Part shown: positions 8,738 to 17,074 of the stretch, piece after piece
How positions within the stretch are numbered: the first letter of the stretch is position 1
Layout: every line of letters begins with the position of its first letter
NCBI GenBank assembly: GCA_964568525.1
Contig: CAZMPM010000002.1
Coordinates: forward strand, 14,982-78,981
Source of the DNA: CAYZPB01 sp964568525
Lineage (GTDB): Bacteria > Bacillota > Bacilli > Tepidibacillales > Tepidibacillaceae
Reading direction: 5' to 3'
DNA: 64,000 nucleotides
Translations under genes and position numbers: made by a program
Notes under the pieces: generated by a model
What the model was told of the DNA's origin: nothing
The model's input: only the letters and a program-made list of their open reading frames with translations
Database searches by the model: none

Positions 8738-9655
8738 TTATTTACGACGATTAGGCCCGTCTACTAGATATGCATCGGTGTAATGGCGAATTCTTTCCAT
8801 TATCCGCTTAGCTTTTAGCAGCTCTTCGCCGCCCTTACTGGAATATGCAAGGTGATGTTCTAAACCATCATAGTCAAGATTAGAGCTATAAATGGTAGGC
8901 AACCCCTTAACCATCCGTGCTTGCAGAATCGCTCCAAGAATTTCATCTCGTTCCCACTGCGAAATTGACTCTGCCCCAATATCATCGAGAATTAAGATCT
9001 CGATATTTTTAAGCGCATCAATCTTTTGATTTAGACTATCATCACCAATCGATTGCTTAATATCGCGGAAAAAATCAGGCAGATAGACCATTAATGTAGC
9101 AACATCTCGCTCCGCCAATTTCTTCGCCAGTCCAACCAGCATATAGCTTTTGCCAACGCCGAGCGGGCCATACAAGTAAATGCCGCGTTGCTTAGTGCCT
9201 GGTTTATAATCTGTCACGAAACGCAACACTGCTTCGTAGGATGCAAGTCGGCCTTTTGTCTTATCAAACTCTATAAGGCTTGCTTCGTATAACTCATCAG
9301 GAAGATGTTGACCTTTAAATAGGCGACTCTGATAATCAGCACGATCCTTAGCCTTCTGTTTACTGCATTTATCAAGATAAGGGTAAAATTGCTGCTTAAT
9401 ATAATTTATCGATGTAAAATGGCCAGCAAAAAGATTGGGACAATTCTCAATTCCCGGGCAATTACGACAGTTGTTTCGCTCCTCCATGTATTGAAAGAGG
9501 GTTGCAATTGCTGGGCGCAGAGTTTCCTCAGGAATATTATGCTTTGTGATCAGCGCCGCTAGTTCCTCATCATGATAAATCCGTTGCAAAAGTTGCTCCG
9601 CTTCCCGCTCAATCCCAGGCGCAATTTCATTGATAATCTCTTTAAGACTCTTCAT
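8738..9655 (-). CDS. dnaI: Primosomal helicase loader DnaI
   Basis: AAA+ ATPase that loads the replicative helicase during replication initiation and restart in Bacilli. The N-terminal part has a cysteine cluster CRNCPGIENCPNLFAGH, matching the zinc-binding helicase-interaction domain. The C-terminal ATPase has Walker A GPLGVGKSY, Walker B ILILDDIGAE and a sensor region YSSNLDYDGLEHHL. 305 aa is typical. The neighbourhood with dnaB upstream supports the call; in Bacillus the two are adjacent, while here a Nudix hydrolase and a 5'-nucleotidase intervene. Confidence 0.94.
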   Translation of the reverse strand: MKSLKEIINEIAPGIEREAEQLLQRIYHDEELAALITKHNIPEETLRPAIATLFQYMEERNNCRNCPGIENCPNLFAGHFTSINYIKQQFYPYLDKCSKQKAKDRADYQSRLFKGQHLPDELYEASLIEFDKTKGRLASYEAVLRFVTDYKPGTKQRGIYLYGPLGVGKSYMLVGLAKKLAERDVATLMVYLPDFFRDIKQSIGDDSLNQKIDALKNIEILILDDIGAESISQWERDEILGAILQARMVKGLPTIYSSNLDYDGLEHHLAYSSKGGEELLKAKRIMERIRHYTDAYLVDGPNRRK

Positions 9656-9686
9656 ATAATCTACTCCTCACCTGACAATTCATCTA

Positions 9687-10118
9687 TTACGATGCTATTT
9701 CACCTAAATATTGCTTAACCCGTTTATAGAAATGCGGTTGAATTTCCGGATAAGTTAGCTTGCTTGGCAGTGTTTCATAAAGTTGCCATTCGGCAATTTC
9801 CGATTCCGGTTTCTCCGCCAATCGATGGATCTCCGCAAAAAAGAGCTGCCCATAGCCACTTTTACTGTTTTCAATTACGCGATATCCATTAACCGCAATT
9901 AATTCGCAGTCAACCGCGCCAGTCTCTTCGTATAATTCACGTAGGGCCGCTTCGTAGATTGTCTCATCTGATTCCAAGTGCCCTGCCGGTAACGACCAGC
10001 TATCTTTATCATGCTCGCGCACAAAAATCCACTTGCCCTGGTAACGTGCAACGATAACTACGTAAAGAACTTGCTGGCTTCCCACATTCTCTGTTGAATA
10101 AAAATCAATCTCAACCAT
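9687..10118 (-). CDS. Nudix hydrolase
   Basis: Small cytosolic pyrophosphohydrolase of about 143 aa. The Nudix box is intact: GHLESDETIYEAALRELYEE then TG, fitting GX5EX7REUXEEXGU, preceded by the SLPAG strand. The substrate cannot be told from sequence; nucleoside triphosphates are likely by family. The ATG at 10118 has AGGTG 7 nt upstream, better than a GTG nine bases earlier. It is packed between dnaI (31 nt) and the 5'-nucleotidase gene (24 nt), which suggests a nucleotide-pool role, an inference from context. Confidence 0.88.
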   Translation of the reverse strand: MVEIDFYSTENVGSQQVLYVVIVARYQGKWIFVREHDKDSWSLPAGHLESDETIYEAALRELYEETGAVDCELIAVNGYRVIENSKSGYGQLFFAEIHRLAEKPESEIAEWQLYETLPSKLTYPEIQPHFYKRVKQYLGEIAS

Positions 10119-10142
10119 CAAGCACACCTACCAATATTCAGT

Positions 10143-11066
10143 CTAATCATTCTTGTTGTTAGCAACGCCGAAGGGTACATGGACAGAAGGAAATTGTGTA
10201 GCAACACCCTCGATGTGTCCTACTTGGTCATCGAAGAAGATATGTGGCCGGAAAACTTTTAAGACACTATATTTGTCGATACCGCCCAAGAAGAATGCCT
10301 CATCCACCATAATATCAAGCCGACGCAGCGTCGTAATCACTCGCTCGTGTGCCGGTGCATTGCGCGCAGTGGCAATTGCAATTCTAATTTTCGGTTTGTA
10401 GTTGCTATCCTCGCGGTGTTTCGCAAGCTCTCGTTTTTGTAGGTTAGAAATCTCTTTAAAAAAACGTGAAAGCGGACCTGGCGGCAATGGTGAGCCAGCC
10501 AGTTCCTTCTCATGTGTATTAAAGGCTCCAAGTGAGCCATTTTTAAAGATTGTCTCTGCTGAATCATCTGCAATTATTCCATCAAAATCAAAAGCAATTC
10601 TCAACTCTTGATCATTTTCATCATCAACATAGCTTGTTGGATAAATTGTGCCTGCTGGGAAACCGTGTTTGACAGCCTCCTTGACATCCTCCGGGTTGCC
10701 AGATAAGAAGAGTGCGGCATTAAAGGAATCCATATAAGGAAATGGATTGTTACCCGCCACAAAAACCGCCCGAATAATTGGCAAACCATAATGTTCAATC
10801 GATTTAAAGACTCGCAGGCCGGTATCTGGGTCATTCCTGGAAAGTAAAATAACCTCAACTGGTCGTTCATCAGGATCAATACTTAATAGCCGTTTAATCA
10901 GCGGAAAGGCTACTCCACGCTTAAGCGTTACCTGTTCATTCTCGCGCTGATAAATGCGGTATTTATTTTCGCCTTGCTCACGAAAAACTTTGTCTGCTTC
11001 AGTTAAATCAAATAGAGCACTTGAAGCAACTGCGATTACTAATTTGTTTGTAAGATTATATTTCAT
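10143..11066 (-). CDS. Cytosolic 5'-nucleotidase (NT5C1-type family)
   Basis: Predicted nucleoside monophosphate phosphatase of the 5'-nucleotidase family that includes animal cN-I, with a HAD-like fold. Seen: LVIAVASSALFDL near the N-terminus, VILLSRNDPDTGLRVFKSI, FVAGNNPFPYMDSFNAALFLS, the acidic motif IAFDFDGIIADDSAE, IRIAIATARNAPAHERVI and PHIFFDDQVGHIEG. The length of 307 aa fits the bacterial members. Together with the Nudix gene it forms a nucleotide-handling pair inserted between dnaB and dnaI. Family call is good; substrate preference is unknown. Confidence 0.85.
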   Translation of the reverse strand: MKYNLTNKLVIAVASSALFDLTEADKVFREQGENKYRIYQRENEQVTLKRGVAFPLIKRLLSIDPDERPVEVILLSRNDPDTGLRVFKSIEHYGLPIIRAVFVAGNNPFPYMDSFNAALFLSGNPEDVKEAVKHGFPAGTIYPTSYVDDENDQELRIAFDFDGIIADDSAETIFKNGSLGAFNTHEKELAGSPLPPGPLSRFFKEISNLQKRELAKHREDSNYKPKIRIAIATARNAPAHERVITTLRRLDIMVDEAFFLGGIDKYSVLKVFRPHIFFDDQVGHIEGVATQFPSVHVPFGVANNKND

Positions 11067-11086
11067 CCTAATTACCTACACTTTCA

Positions 11087-12493
11087 TTAGTTTAATCCTT
11101 TTAAAAGTCGTTCAATCTCAGCTAATCGTTCAGGATCCAGCGAGTCCTCATGTTCTTCCGCCCAACTTTGATGGTAACGTTCATCTTGCTGCACGATATA
11201 GTCAGGCAACTGCTCGCGCTTATTCTGCTTAGCACCTTTACCGGTCTGTGCACTGTTCTTGCTAGTTTTGCCTGTGGTCCAATCTAGGTAAAGTTGATTT
11301 TCTTTCTTTGCAGCATTCATCGCTTGATCAACCGTGCTCAATCCCAATCGCTTCCAATGTGCTGCAATCTTCTCAATCAGGTTGCGTGATAGCCGATAAT
11401 CATTAGTCAGCATCACGTATTCTAGTAAAACGTTAGTAACTGGAGGTGACAGCTGATACTCATATAACAAACTGTCAATGATTTTAAGATCAGCGTTCGC
11501 AATCATCCCTTTGCCCTGATACTGCTGAATCAATTGAATCGGCGAATAACTCTCAAGAGCCTGGCGGTGGCGCTCAGCTTTTGTCAGCTTACCACCAGCC
11601 TTAGCGACAACAGCAGCCTCATCTTTCTGATTAGTGATTGCAAGCTCTTTACCACTGGCTCTGAACATCTCCAAAGCACGTTCACGCAGTAGCTGCTCAT
11701 CAATCATGCCATTGGCATCATATACATAGGGGTCGTTCAGTATTCTGGCAATTTCTAAATCTAAATATTGATACAAAAAGGCTAACTCATTTAATCTAAT
11801 AATCAGCTTTTCATCTAAACTTTTTTCAAGGTTGTGTAGATTGCTGACTAACCCTTTAATAAACTCGATATTTAAGTAATTATTCCGTAATCTAATTGCT
11901 GGGTTTTTTAGCTGCTTCTTGCCAGAATCGAGTGGCTCAGCGGTGTTAGCAAATGATTTATAATCGCCCTGCTTGATCGGTCCAAAAACGTCATCGAAAG
12001 ATTTTGTAATCTCCCCTTGAAGTAGATACTCACCATCAGTCCAATCCAAGTTTCCTGCGTATTGTTCCCGAATCGAAAGGTAACGCTTCTCACCAATTCG
12101 ATTATATAAAATTAGGCTAAGTACATCACTGCTAAAAAAATCGTGACCAGTCAGCGGCTCTTGCAAACGATATTCAAACAGATATTTCTCCTCGTTAGCT
12201 TTTTTATAGCTTCGAGTCTGCAACAGACCAACCGCTTCTAACATTTCTCTTGCCTTAATCAGAGCAGGAAACGAAAGATTACTGGCAGTGACTAAATGCC
12301 GGTGCAACCTAGCGTCCTTGCTGGTAACATTAGTCGTTTTGTCACCATTATGTAAAGTAAGGTAGAGGTTTGCAGCTTCAACACCGATAATTGGCTGATA
12401 CAAGTCTAATAAAACTGCCAGATCAAATATACGATTCGGTGCTATAACAAGATAAGCATCCTGCGGCGTTGTATCGTTGTAATCAACAGACAT
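11087..12493 (-). CDS. dnaB: Replication initiation and membrane attachment protein DnaB (DnaD/DnaB family)
   Basis: Primosomal protein of Bacilli that acts with DnaD and DnaI to load the helicase at oriC and stalled forks. The 468-aa product begins MSVDYNDTTPQDAYLVIAPN and shows the winged-helix-like N-terminal region (LLDLYQPIIGVEAANLYLTL) and a DnaD-like C-terminal domain around ESYSPIQLIQQYQGKGMIANADLKII with YxxxIxxxW-type sequence YRLSRNLIEKIAAHWKRLG. The lysine-rich tail is low complexity. The ATG at 12493 is chosen because GAGGTG lies 8 nt upstream. Divergence is normal for this protein; gene order with nrdR and dnaI supports the name. Confidence 0.87.
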   Translation of the reverse strand: MSVDYNDTTPQDAYLVIAPNRIFDLAVLLDLYQPIIGVEAANLYLTLHNGDKTTNVTSKDARLHRHLVTASNLSFPALIKAREMLEAVGLLQTRSYKKANEEKYLFEYRLQEPLTGHDFFSSDVLSLILYNRIGEKRYLSIREQYAGNLDWTDGEYLLQGEITKSFDDVFGPIKQGDYKSFANTAEPLDSGKKQLKNPAIRLRNNYLNIEFIKGLVSNLHNLEKSLDEKLIIRLNELAFLYQYLDLEIARILNDPYVYDANGMIDEQLLRERALEMFRASGKELAITNQKDEAAVVAKAGGKLTKAERHRQALESYSPIQLIQQYQGKGMIANADLKIIDSLLYEYQLSPPVTNVLLEYVMLTNDYRLSRNLIEKIAAHWKRLGLSTVDQAMNAAKKENQLYLDWTTGKTSKNSAQTGKGAKQNKREQLPDYIVQQDERYHQSWAEEHEDSLDPERLAEIERLLKGLN

Positions 12494-12579
12494 TAGACTT
12501 TCACCTCTCTTTATAATTCTTACATTTTTAAACACCTACAAAATTGTGTATTTACATTTTACCACAGCTAAATAATAAA

Positions 12580-12601
12580 TGCCCCGCTATTTTGCAGGGC
12601 A
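12580..12601 (-). terminator. Rho-independent terminator after the orphan binding-protein gene
   Basis: TGCCCTGC...GCGGGGCA-type hairpin (minus strand) with one mismatch, followed by the T-rich run TTTATTATTT. It lies 21 nt after the lipoprotein stop and upstream of dnaB. Confidence 0.8.
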
Positions 12602-12621
12602 TCGACTATTTTTATCAAATG

Positions 12622-14136
12622 TTATTTTGCCTTGGCGTAGTACCACCAATTTTGAATATCGTAATAAGGGGTTAAACTATTCTCGATGCTAATTTGGTAC
12701 TTTGGTGTAGCAAGCAAAATCGTATCAAGCGTTAGTAGTGGTGCAATATACTGTTGCTTACCGAAATAAGTCTGCCACTCATTATATTTGTTTTTGCGCT
12801 GTTCAGAATCAATCAGCGAAACAGCTTCTGTTAGGAGATTGTCTGAAGTCGCATCATTTAAATGAATTACATTATAGCCATTATTTAAAACATCGTTCTT
12901 CGTTAGCCATCTATAATTCTCTTTCGCAGGATTCATTTCAAAATTGTTGCTTGCCAAAAATAATTCAAATTCGCCTTTTGAGTAGAGCGTTGCAATATAT
13001 TCATCACTTGCAATTGGTTTTAACTGAACAGTTACACCGCTAGCAGTAAGGTCAGCAGCAATTTTTTCAGCAATTAACTTGTAGAATACCGTATCCGCAT
13101 ATGCCAACTCTAAAGACAGACTAACAGCACTTAAAGTTGATTTGACATCACGGGCTGACATAGTGGTGAAGCTTTCCTTATATAGCCATGAGTCCTCTTG
13201 CATCACTGACAGTGGACGTTCAGCATATCCCCCAAGTTGATTTTTAATAATCTCATCTAATTTAATTGTAGATGCTAGAGCAGTTCTGACAGCAGAATCT
13301 TTCAATTTATCTGAATTTAAGTTAAAGCCTAAATAAAAGTAGTTTGCTCCGCCAATGTCATATGCTTTTCTTCCGGCAAAAATTGAATTTTGAACATCAG
13401 CTGGCGTTGCGTAAAACGCACCAGCTGTTGCTTTATCCGCAGTTGTGCTAACACTTATCCGATCAAGAAAAACCTGCTCACCGTAGTTTTCGTTTCGCAC
13501 TAGCTCGAGCCCAGACTCAGTGGCAGACTCGATACGAAATGGCCCGCTAGCAAGCAGCTGGGATGCACTATTTTTTTTGCTGGAAATCAGTGGTGCTGTA
13601 AGAAATTCTAGATCGCTAATCGTTAGTTTTTTAAAATTAAAGGTAATCACATTATTCGTTGCATCAAATTCAATACCTGAAATGTGTTCTGCAGTTTTCA
13701 TTCGGAACTTGTCTGTTCCCACTAAATTAAAAGTGTAACTTTTCCAGAAACCATTGTAATTCGTGCTACTATATTGTTCGAAACTATATAAGATATCCGC
13801 AAAAGTGATCGGGCTACCATCTTCCCATTTGACGCCATCATTTAGCTTAAATTTAAGCTGGTTTTTATCTATATTAGCTGTTAGCTCACCAGCAAGATCA
13901 CCAACAATTTTGAGATCCTCATTAAACTTAAATAGACCACGATAAATTACTGATTGAAGATTATTGATAGGCAATTCCTCACCCGTAATTGCAAGTGGAT
14001 TATAGGAAAAGTTTTCTAATTGCAGAACCATTGTACCGCCAGCCACGGGCACCAAATCTTTAGGTTCCTCAGTCTCATTACAACCGACTAATAAAAAAAA
14101 TGATGCAAGTAAAATTACGAATATGCTCTTCTTCAA
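12622..14136 (-). CDS. ABC transporter substrate-binding lipoprotein, family 5 (peptide/nickel type)
   Basis: Extracytoplasmic binding protein anchored by a lipid: signal MKKSIFVILLASFFLLVGCN with lipobox LVGC. The mature domain follows the normal family-5 order: NLQSVIYRGLFKFN, LKFKLNDGVKWEDGSPITFAD and DILYSFEQYSS, then the C-terminal lobe. 504 aa. No permease or ATPase gene is adjacent, so it may feed a transporter encoded elsewhere or act in signalling. It starts 17 nt after nrdR and is probably co-transcribed with it; the pairing is unusual. Ligand unknown. Confidence 0.88.
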   Translation of the reverse strand: MKKSIFVILLASFFLLVGCNETEEPKDLVPVAGGTMVLQLENFSYNPLAITGEELPINNLQSVIYRGLFKFNEDLKIVGDLAGELTANIDKNQLKFKLNDGVKWEDGSPITFADILYSFEQYSSTNYNGFWKSYTFNLVGTDKFRMKTAEHISGIEFDATNNVITFNFKKLTISDLEFLTAPLISSKKNSASQLLASGPFRIESATESGLELVRNENYGEQVFLDRISVSTTADKATAGAFYATPADVQNSIFAGRKAYDIGGANYFYLGFNLNSDKLKDSAVRTALASTIKLDEIIKNQLGGYAERPLSVMQEDSWLYKESFTTMSARDVKSTLSAVSLSLELAYADTVFYKLIAEKIAADLTASGVTVQLKPIASDEYIATLYSKGEFELFLASNNFEMNPAKENYRWLTKNDVLNNGYNVIHLNDATSDNLLTEAVSLIDSEQRKNKYNEWQTYFGKQQYIAPLLTLDTILLATPKYQISIENSLTPYYDIQNWWYYAKAK

Positions 14137-14153
14137 GTAATGCTCCCCCTATA

Positions 14154-14606
14154 CTATTTTTCGAATAAATTAGAAATCTCATCAATAAATACATTTATAT
14201 CCTTGAATTGACGATAAACTGAAGCAAAACGTACATAAGAAATCTCATCAACCTGATACAACCTCTCCATTACCATCTCGCCAATTTGTTTGCTTTCAAC
14301 CTCAGAAACCAGTTCATTACGCAACTCACGTTCAACCTCTTCAACAATATTCTCTAGTGTCTCCATTGATACGGGTCTTTTCTCACAGGCACGAATTAGA
14401 CCGCGCAAAATTTTATCACCTGAAAATTCCTCTCGCGTACCATCTTTTTTTATTACAAGAATTAGCGGTTTTTCTACCTCTTCATAGGTATTAAAACGCT
14501 TAACGCAAGACTCGCACTCTCTTCTTCGTCTAATCGACTTTCCGTCCTTGACAGGGCGAGAGTCAATCACCCTTGTTCCAATGTAATTACAGTATGGACA
14601 TTTCAT
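14154..14606 (-). CDS. nrdR: Transcriptional repressor NrdR
   Basis: Zinc-ribbon/ATP-cone repressor of ribonucleotide reductase genes, sensing dATP/ATP. N-terminal zinc ribbon MKCPYCNYIGTRVIDSRP...RRRRECESC has four cysteines. The ATP-cone follows from about residue 48 (LILVIKKDGTREEFSGDKI). 150 aa, standard length. A promoter-like TTGACC-17-GATGAT lies 40-68 nt upstream. In Bacillus nrdR also precedes dnaB and dnaI. Confidence 0.97.
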   Translation of the reverse strand: MKCPYCNYIGTRVIDSRPVKDGKSIRRRRECESCVKRFNTYEEVEKPLILVIKKDGTREEFSGDKILRGLIRACEKRPVSMETLENIVEEVERELRNELVSEVESKQIGEMVMERLYQVDEISYVRFASVYRQFKDINVFIDEISNLFEK

Positions 14607-14645
14607 TTAACATCGCACCCTTTTAAAAATCAACTATTACTCTTA

Positions 14646-14674
14646 ATCATCGCTTAGAAAAAGCAAAAGGTCAA
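14646..14674 (-). promoter_or_regulatory. Putative sigma-A promoter of nrdR
   Basis: On the minus strand TTGACC (14674-14669), a 17-nt spacer, then GATGAT (14651-14646). The -35 matches 5/6 and the -10 4/6 of the consensus, at a suitable distance from the nrdR ATG at 14606. Confidence 0.5.
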
Positions 14675-14759
14675 GCAATTCTTAACAGCAAAAAATCTTT
14701 AATTAATTCAAAATATTTCCTTGAATATTATTTTTTTTATAATAACATTAGATTATAGT

Positions 14760-14810
14760 TTTACAACAACTTGACATTAGTTTTACAACATTATTTATAC
14801 TTCGTTTACA
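14760..14810 (+). promoter_or_regulatory. PhoP-box-like array and promoter of the Na/phosphate cotransporter
   Basis: Five direct hexamers at helical spacing: TTTACA 14760, TTGACA 14771, TTTACA 14782, TTTATA 14794, TTTACA 14805 (steps of 11, 11, 12, 11). Bacillus PhoP binds TT(A/T/C)ACA-type repeats at about 11-bp steps. A TATACT at 14796-14801 can serve as -10, which places the first three repeats at about -48 to -21, the usual PhoP activator zone. The gene downstream carries phosphate, supporting a Pho-regulon role. This is inference from pattern plus context. Confidence 0.6.
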
Positions 14811-14823
14811 TGGAGGAAATCAA

Positions 14824-16452
14824 GTGGATGCAATGACTATGATATTCTTATTTCTTGGCGGCCTTGGTATGTTCTTGTTTGGTATCAAGTACATGTCTGA
14901 TGGCTTGCAAAAGGCTGCGGGTGATAATCTGCGCAATATTCTTGAACGGATGACTTCCAATCCTGTTAAAGGCGCACTTGCTGGTATGATTGTTACCGCT
15001 ATGATTCAAACCAGTACAGGTACAACCGTTCTAACAGTCGGCTTGGTAAACGCCGGATTTTTAAATCTTCGTCAAGCAATTGGTATTATTATGGGTGCAA
15101 ACGTAGGTACAACGCTTACCAGTTTTATTATTGGTTTTAATATTACAAAATATTCCTTACCGGTAGTTGCAATTGGTGCACTACTGCTCTTCTTTTCTAA
15201 GAGAAAAAATATTAATAATATTGGTCAAGTAGTCTTTGGCTTCGGTTTACTTTTCTTTGGCCTAAAAACAATGGGCGATGCTATGTACCCGCTCAGAGAC
15301 TCAGAAACATTATATAATTTGATGCAAAACTTCACTGACAATCCTTTTATCGGCATCCTTGTTGGAACAATCTTTACAATCATTTTGCAGAGTAGTGCGG
15401 CCACTATCGGTATTATGCAAATGTTAGCAGATTCTGGCATTCTCACACTTCAGCAGTCCTTACCAATTTTGTTCGGTGATAATATCGGAACAACCATCAC
15501 AGCGTTAATCGCTGCAGCGGGAGCTGGTGTTGCAGCAAAACGAGCCGCACTCAGTCATACGCTGTTTAACTTAACAGGAACGGTTATATTTATGATTTTA
15601 TTGCAACTCGGTATCTATCCGGCGATGATTAATTTTTTTGCAGGTGATCTTAATATTAAGATGCAGATAGCAGTGGCACACGGACTATTTAACTTCACTA
15701 ACTTATTAATTCAGCTTCCATTTATCAGTTTACTTGCCTGGATGATTACAAAAATAATTCCAGGTGATATTCGCGAGTTTGAGTACGGCGTCAAATATAT
15801 TGATAAACGACTTCTTGACAACCCTTCACTTGCGCTAAGACAGGTTGTTCACGAATTAGCACGAATGGGCGGAGTTGCAAGAGACGCTTTGGCTGATGCT
15901 GTTGAATACTTCTATACCGGCAATGAGGAGAAGGTAATGCATGCCTCTGCGGAAGAAGAGATTGTAAATGAATTGGAGAAAAATATTTCTAGTTATCTTG
16001 TAAAAATTAGTCAGCGTTCGCTTTCAATGAAACAGTCGAATCAAGCATCAATTTATTTACAAATCGCTAACGATATCGAACGAATTGGTGATCATGCCGA
16101 TAATATTATTGAATTAGGACAATACGCACATAAAAATAAATTAATTTTTTCAGACCAAGCAAAAGAAGAATTGCAAAGTATGTTCGATCTAACACTGTTA
16201 AGCTGTTCACAAGCGTTTGAGGCGTTAGGAAATCTAGATGTACAACTTGCAAAACAAGTTATTGAAAACGAAGAGGTTATTGATGGTATGGAGGCGGAAT
16301 TCCGCAAGTCTCACCTAAAACGCTTGAATAGCGGAGAATGTGGTGGTAGTGCTGGCGTTGTCTTCCTTGATATTATCGGTAATCTTGAACGAATTAGTGA
16401 CCACTGCTTTAACGTTGCACAAGCGATTAAAGAAGATGTGTATGCAAAATAA
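14824..16452 (+). CDS. Na+/phosphate cotransporter with C-terminal PhoU-like domain
   Basis: Membrane protein of the NptA/YjbB family importing inorganic phosphate with sodium. The N-terminal part (about 1-310) holds two inverted repeats with the signature QTSTGTTVLTVGLVNAG and QSSAATIGIMQMLADSG, each followed by GANVGTT or GDNIGTT. From about residue 335 a PhoU-like helical domain follows (EEEIVNELEKNISSYLVKI, IANDIERIGDHADNI, IIGNLERISDHCFNVA). The start is GTG, with GGAGG 7 nt upstream. It is one of three protein genes on the plus strand and stands alone, ended by a strong terminator. Confidence 0.93.
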   Translation: MDAMTMIFLFLGGLGMFLFGIKYMSDGLQKAAGDNLRNILERMTSNPVKGALAGMIVTAMIQTSTGTTVLTVGLVNAGFLNLRQAIGIIMGANVGTTLTSFIIGFNITKYSLPVVAIGALLLFFSKRKNINNIGQVVFGFGLLFFGLKTMGDAMYPLRDSETLYNLMQNFTDNPFIGILVGTIFTIILQSSAATIGIMQMLADSGILTLQQSLPILFGDNIGTTITALIAAAGAGVAAKRAALSHTLFNLTGTVIFMILLQLGIYPAMINFFAGDLNIKMQIAVAHGLFNFTNLLIQLPFISLLAWMITKIIPGDIREFEYGVKYIDKRLLDNPSLALRQVVHELARMGGVARDALADAVEYFYTGNEEKVMHASAEEEIVNELEKNISSYLVKISQRSLSMKQSNQASIYLQIANDIERIGDHADNIIELGQYAHKNKLIFSDQAKEELQSMFDLTLLSCSQAFEALGNLDVQLAKQVIENEEVIDGMEAEFRKSHLKRLNSGECGGSAGVVFLDIIGNLERISDHCFNVAQAIKEDVYAK

Positions 16453-16467
16453 AGAGAGATAAAATAA

Positions 16468-16502
16468 AAGGAAGGATGCATCGCATCCTTCCTTATTTTT
16501 TT
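16468..16502. terminator. Bidirectional terminator between cotransporter gene and speD
   Basis: Perfect 12-bp stem AAGGAAGGATGC / GCATCCTTCCTT with loop ATC (16468-16494), followed by TATTTTTTT on the plus strand and TTATTTTATC on the minus strand. It separates two convergent genes. Confidence 0.9.
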
Positions 16503-16511
16503 ATTCTTGTA

Positions 16512-16901
16512 TTAGCGTCCGTAAACTGCTACTTTTGGTTGTTCGATAGCAACTGGTGCCATTCCTCTAGCAACCTCTATCGCTTCGTATTTAGTAGCTT
16601 CCAGCTTCTCAGTTATATATTGAGCTGCAACATTAGGATCAATTATATCCCCGCAAGTGTAAACATCGATGCTTGCATAACCATGCTCTGGAAAACTGTG
16701 AATTGTAAGATGAGATTCTGAAATAATTACAACACCGCTAACTCCCATTGGTGCAAACTTATGAAATGCTACTTCCCTAATCTCTGCACCTGCCTCCAAA
16801 GCCGCGTCAACCATAATAGTTTCAATTAGCTTTAGATTGTTTAATTTCTCAACGTTACAATTCCATAACTCTGCAATAACATGACGACCCATAGTATCCA
16901 T
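16512..16901 (-). CDS. speD: S-adenosylmethionine decarboxylase proenzyme
   Basis: Makes decarboxylated SAM, the aminopropyl donor for spermidine. About 129 aa, the small SpeD type that self-cleaves. The processing site is in IISESHLTIHSFPEHGYASI: cleavage before the Ser of ESH yields the pyruvoyl group. CGDIIDP and the histidine and cysteine needed for processing are present. The ATG at 16901 has a seven-G run 7 nt upstream as ribosome binding site. A long leader separates it from gapB. In Bacillus speD also follows gapB. Confidence 0.95.
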   Translation of the reverse strand: MDTMGRHVIAELWNCNVEKLNNLKLIETIMVDAALEAGAEIREVAFHKFAPMGVSGVVIISESHLTIHSFPEHGYASIDVYTCGDIIDPNVAAQYITEKLEATKYEAIEVARGMAPVAIEQPKVAVYGR

Positions 16902-17074
16902 ATGAATACCCCCCCATTTGTAAAATTCATGCCCTCTCAAGCACGCGGGACCTAATCTACAACGGGGGAAAGTTAGTCCAAGGAGATCCTAACCCTTTAA
17001 GTAGATACCAGTTCCTAGTTGAAAATAAATTACCAAAATTCATTATAGTCTTTTTAATAAACAAATGCAATAGC
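16902..17074 (-). promoter_or_regulatory. Structured leader upstream of speD, possible cis-regulatory RNA
   Basis: 173 nt between gapB and speD. On the minus strand two helices compete for one segment: GTTAG (16993-16989) with CTAAC, or GGACTAA (16979-16973) with TTAGGTCC (16955-16948, one bulge). A CCCCC run (16968-16964) can pair with the seven-G ribosome binding site (16915-16909). Such alternative pairing is typical of attenuators or riboswitches. I do not recognise a known class. Confidence 0.4.

Noticed and set aside
10153..10611. Plus-strand and alternative-frame open frames over the 5'-nucleotidase gene
   Set aside because: Shadows of a well-conserved minus-strand gene; no ribosome sites and no recognisable protein features.
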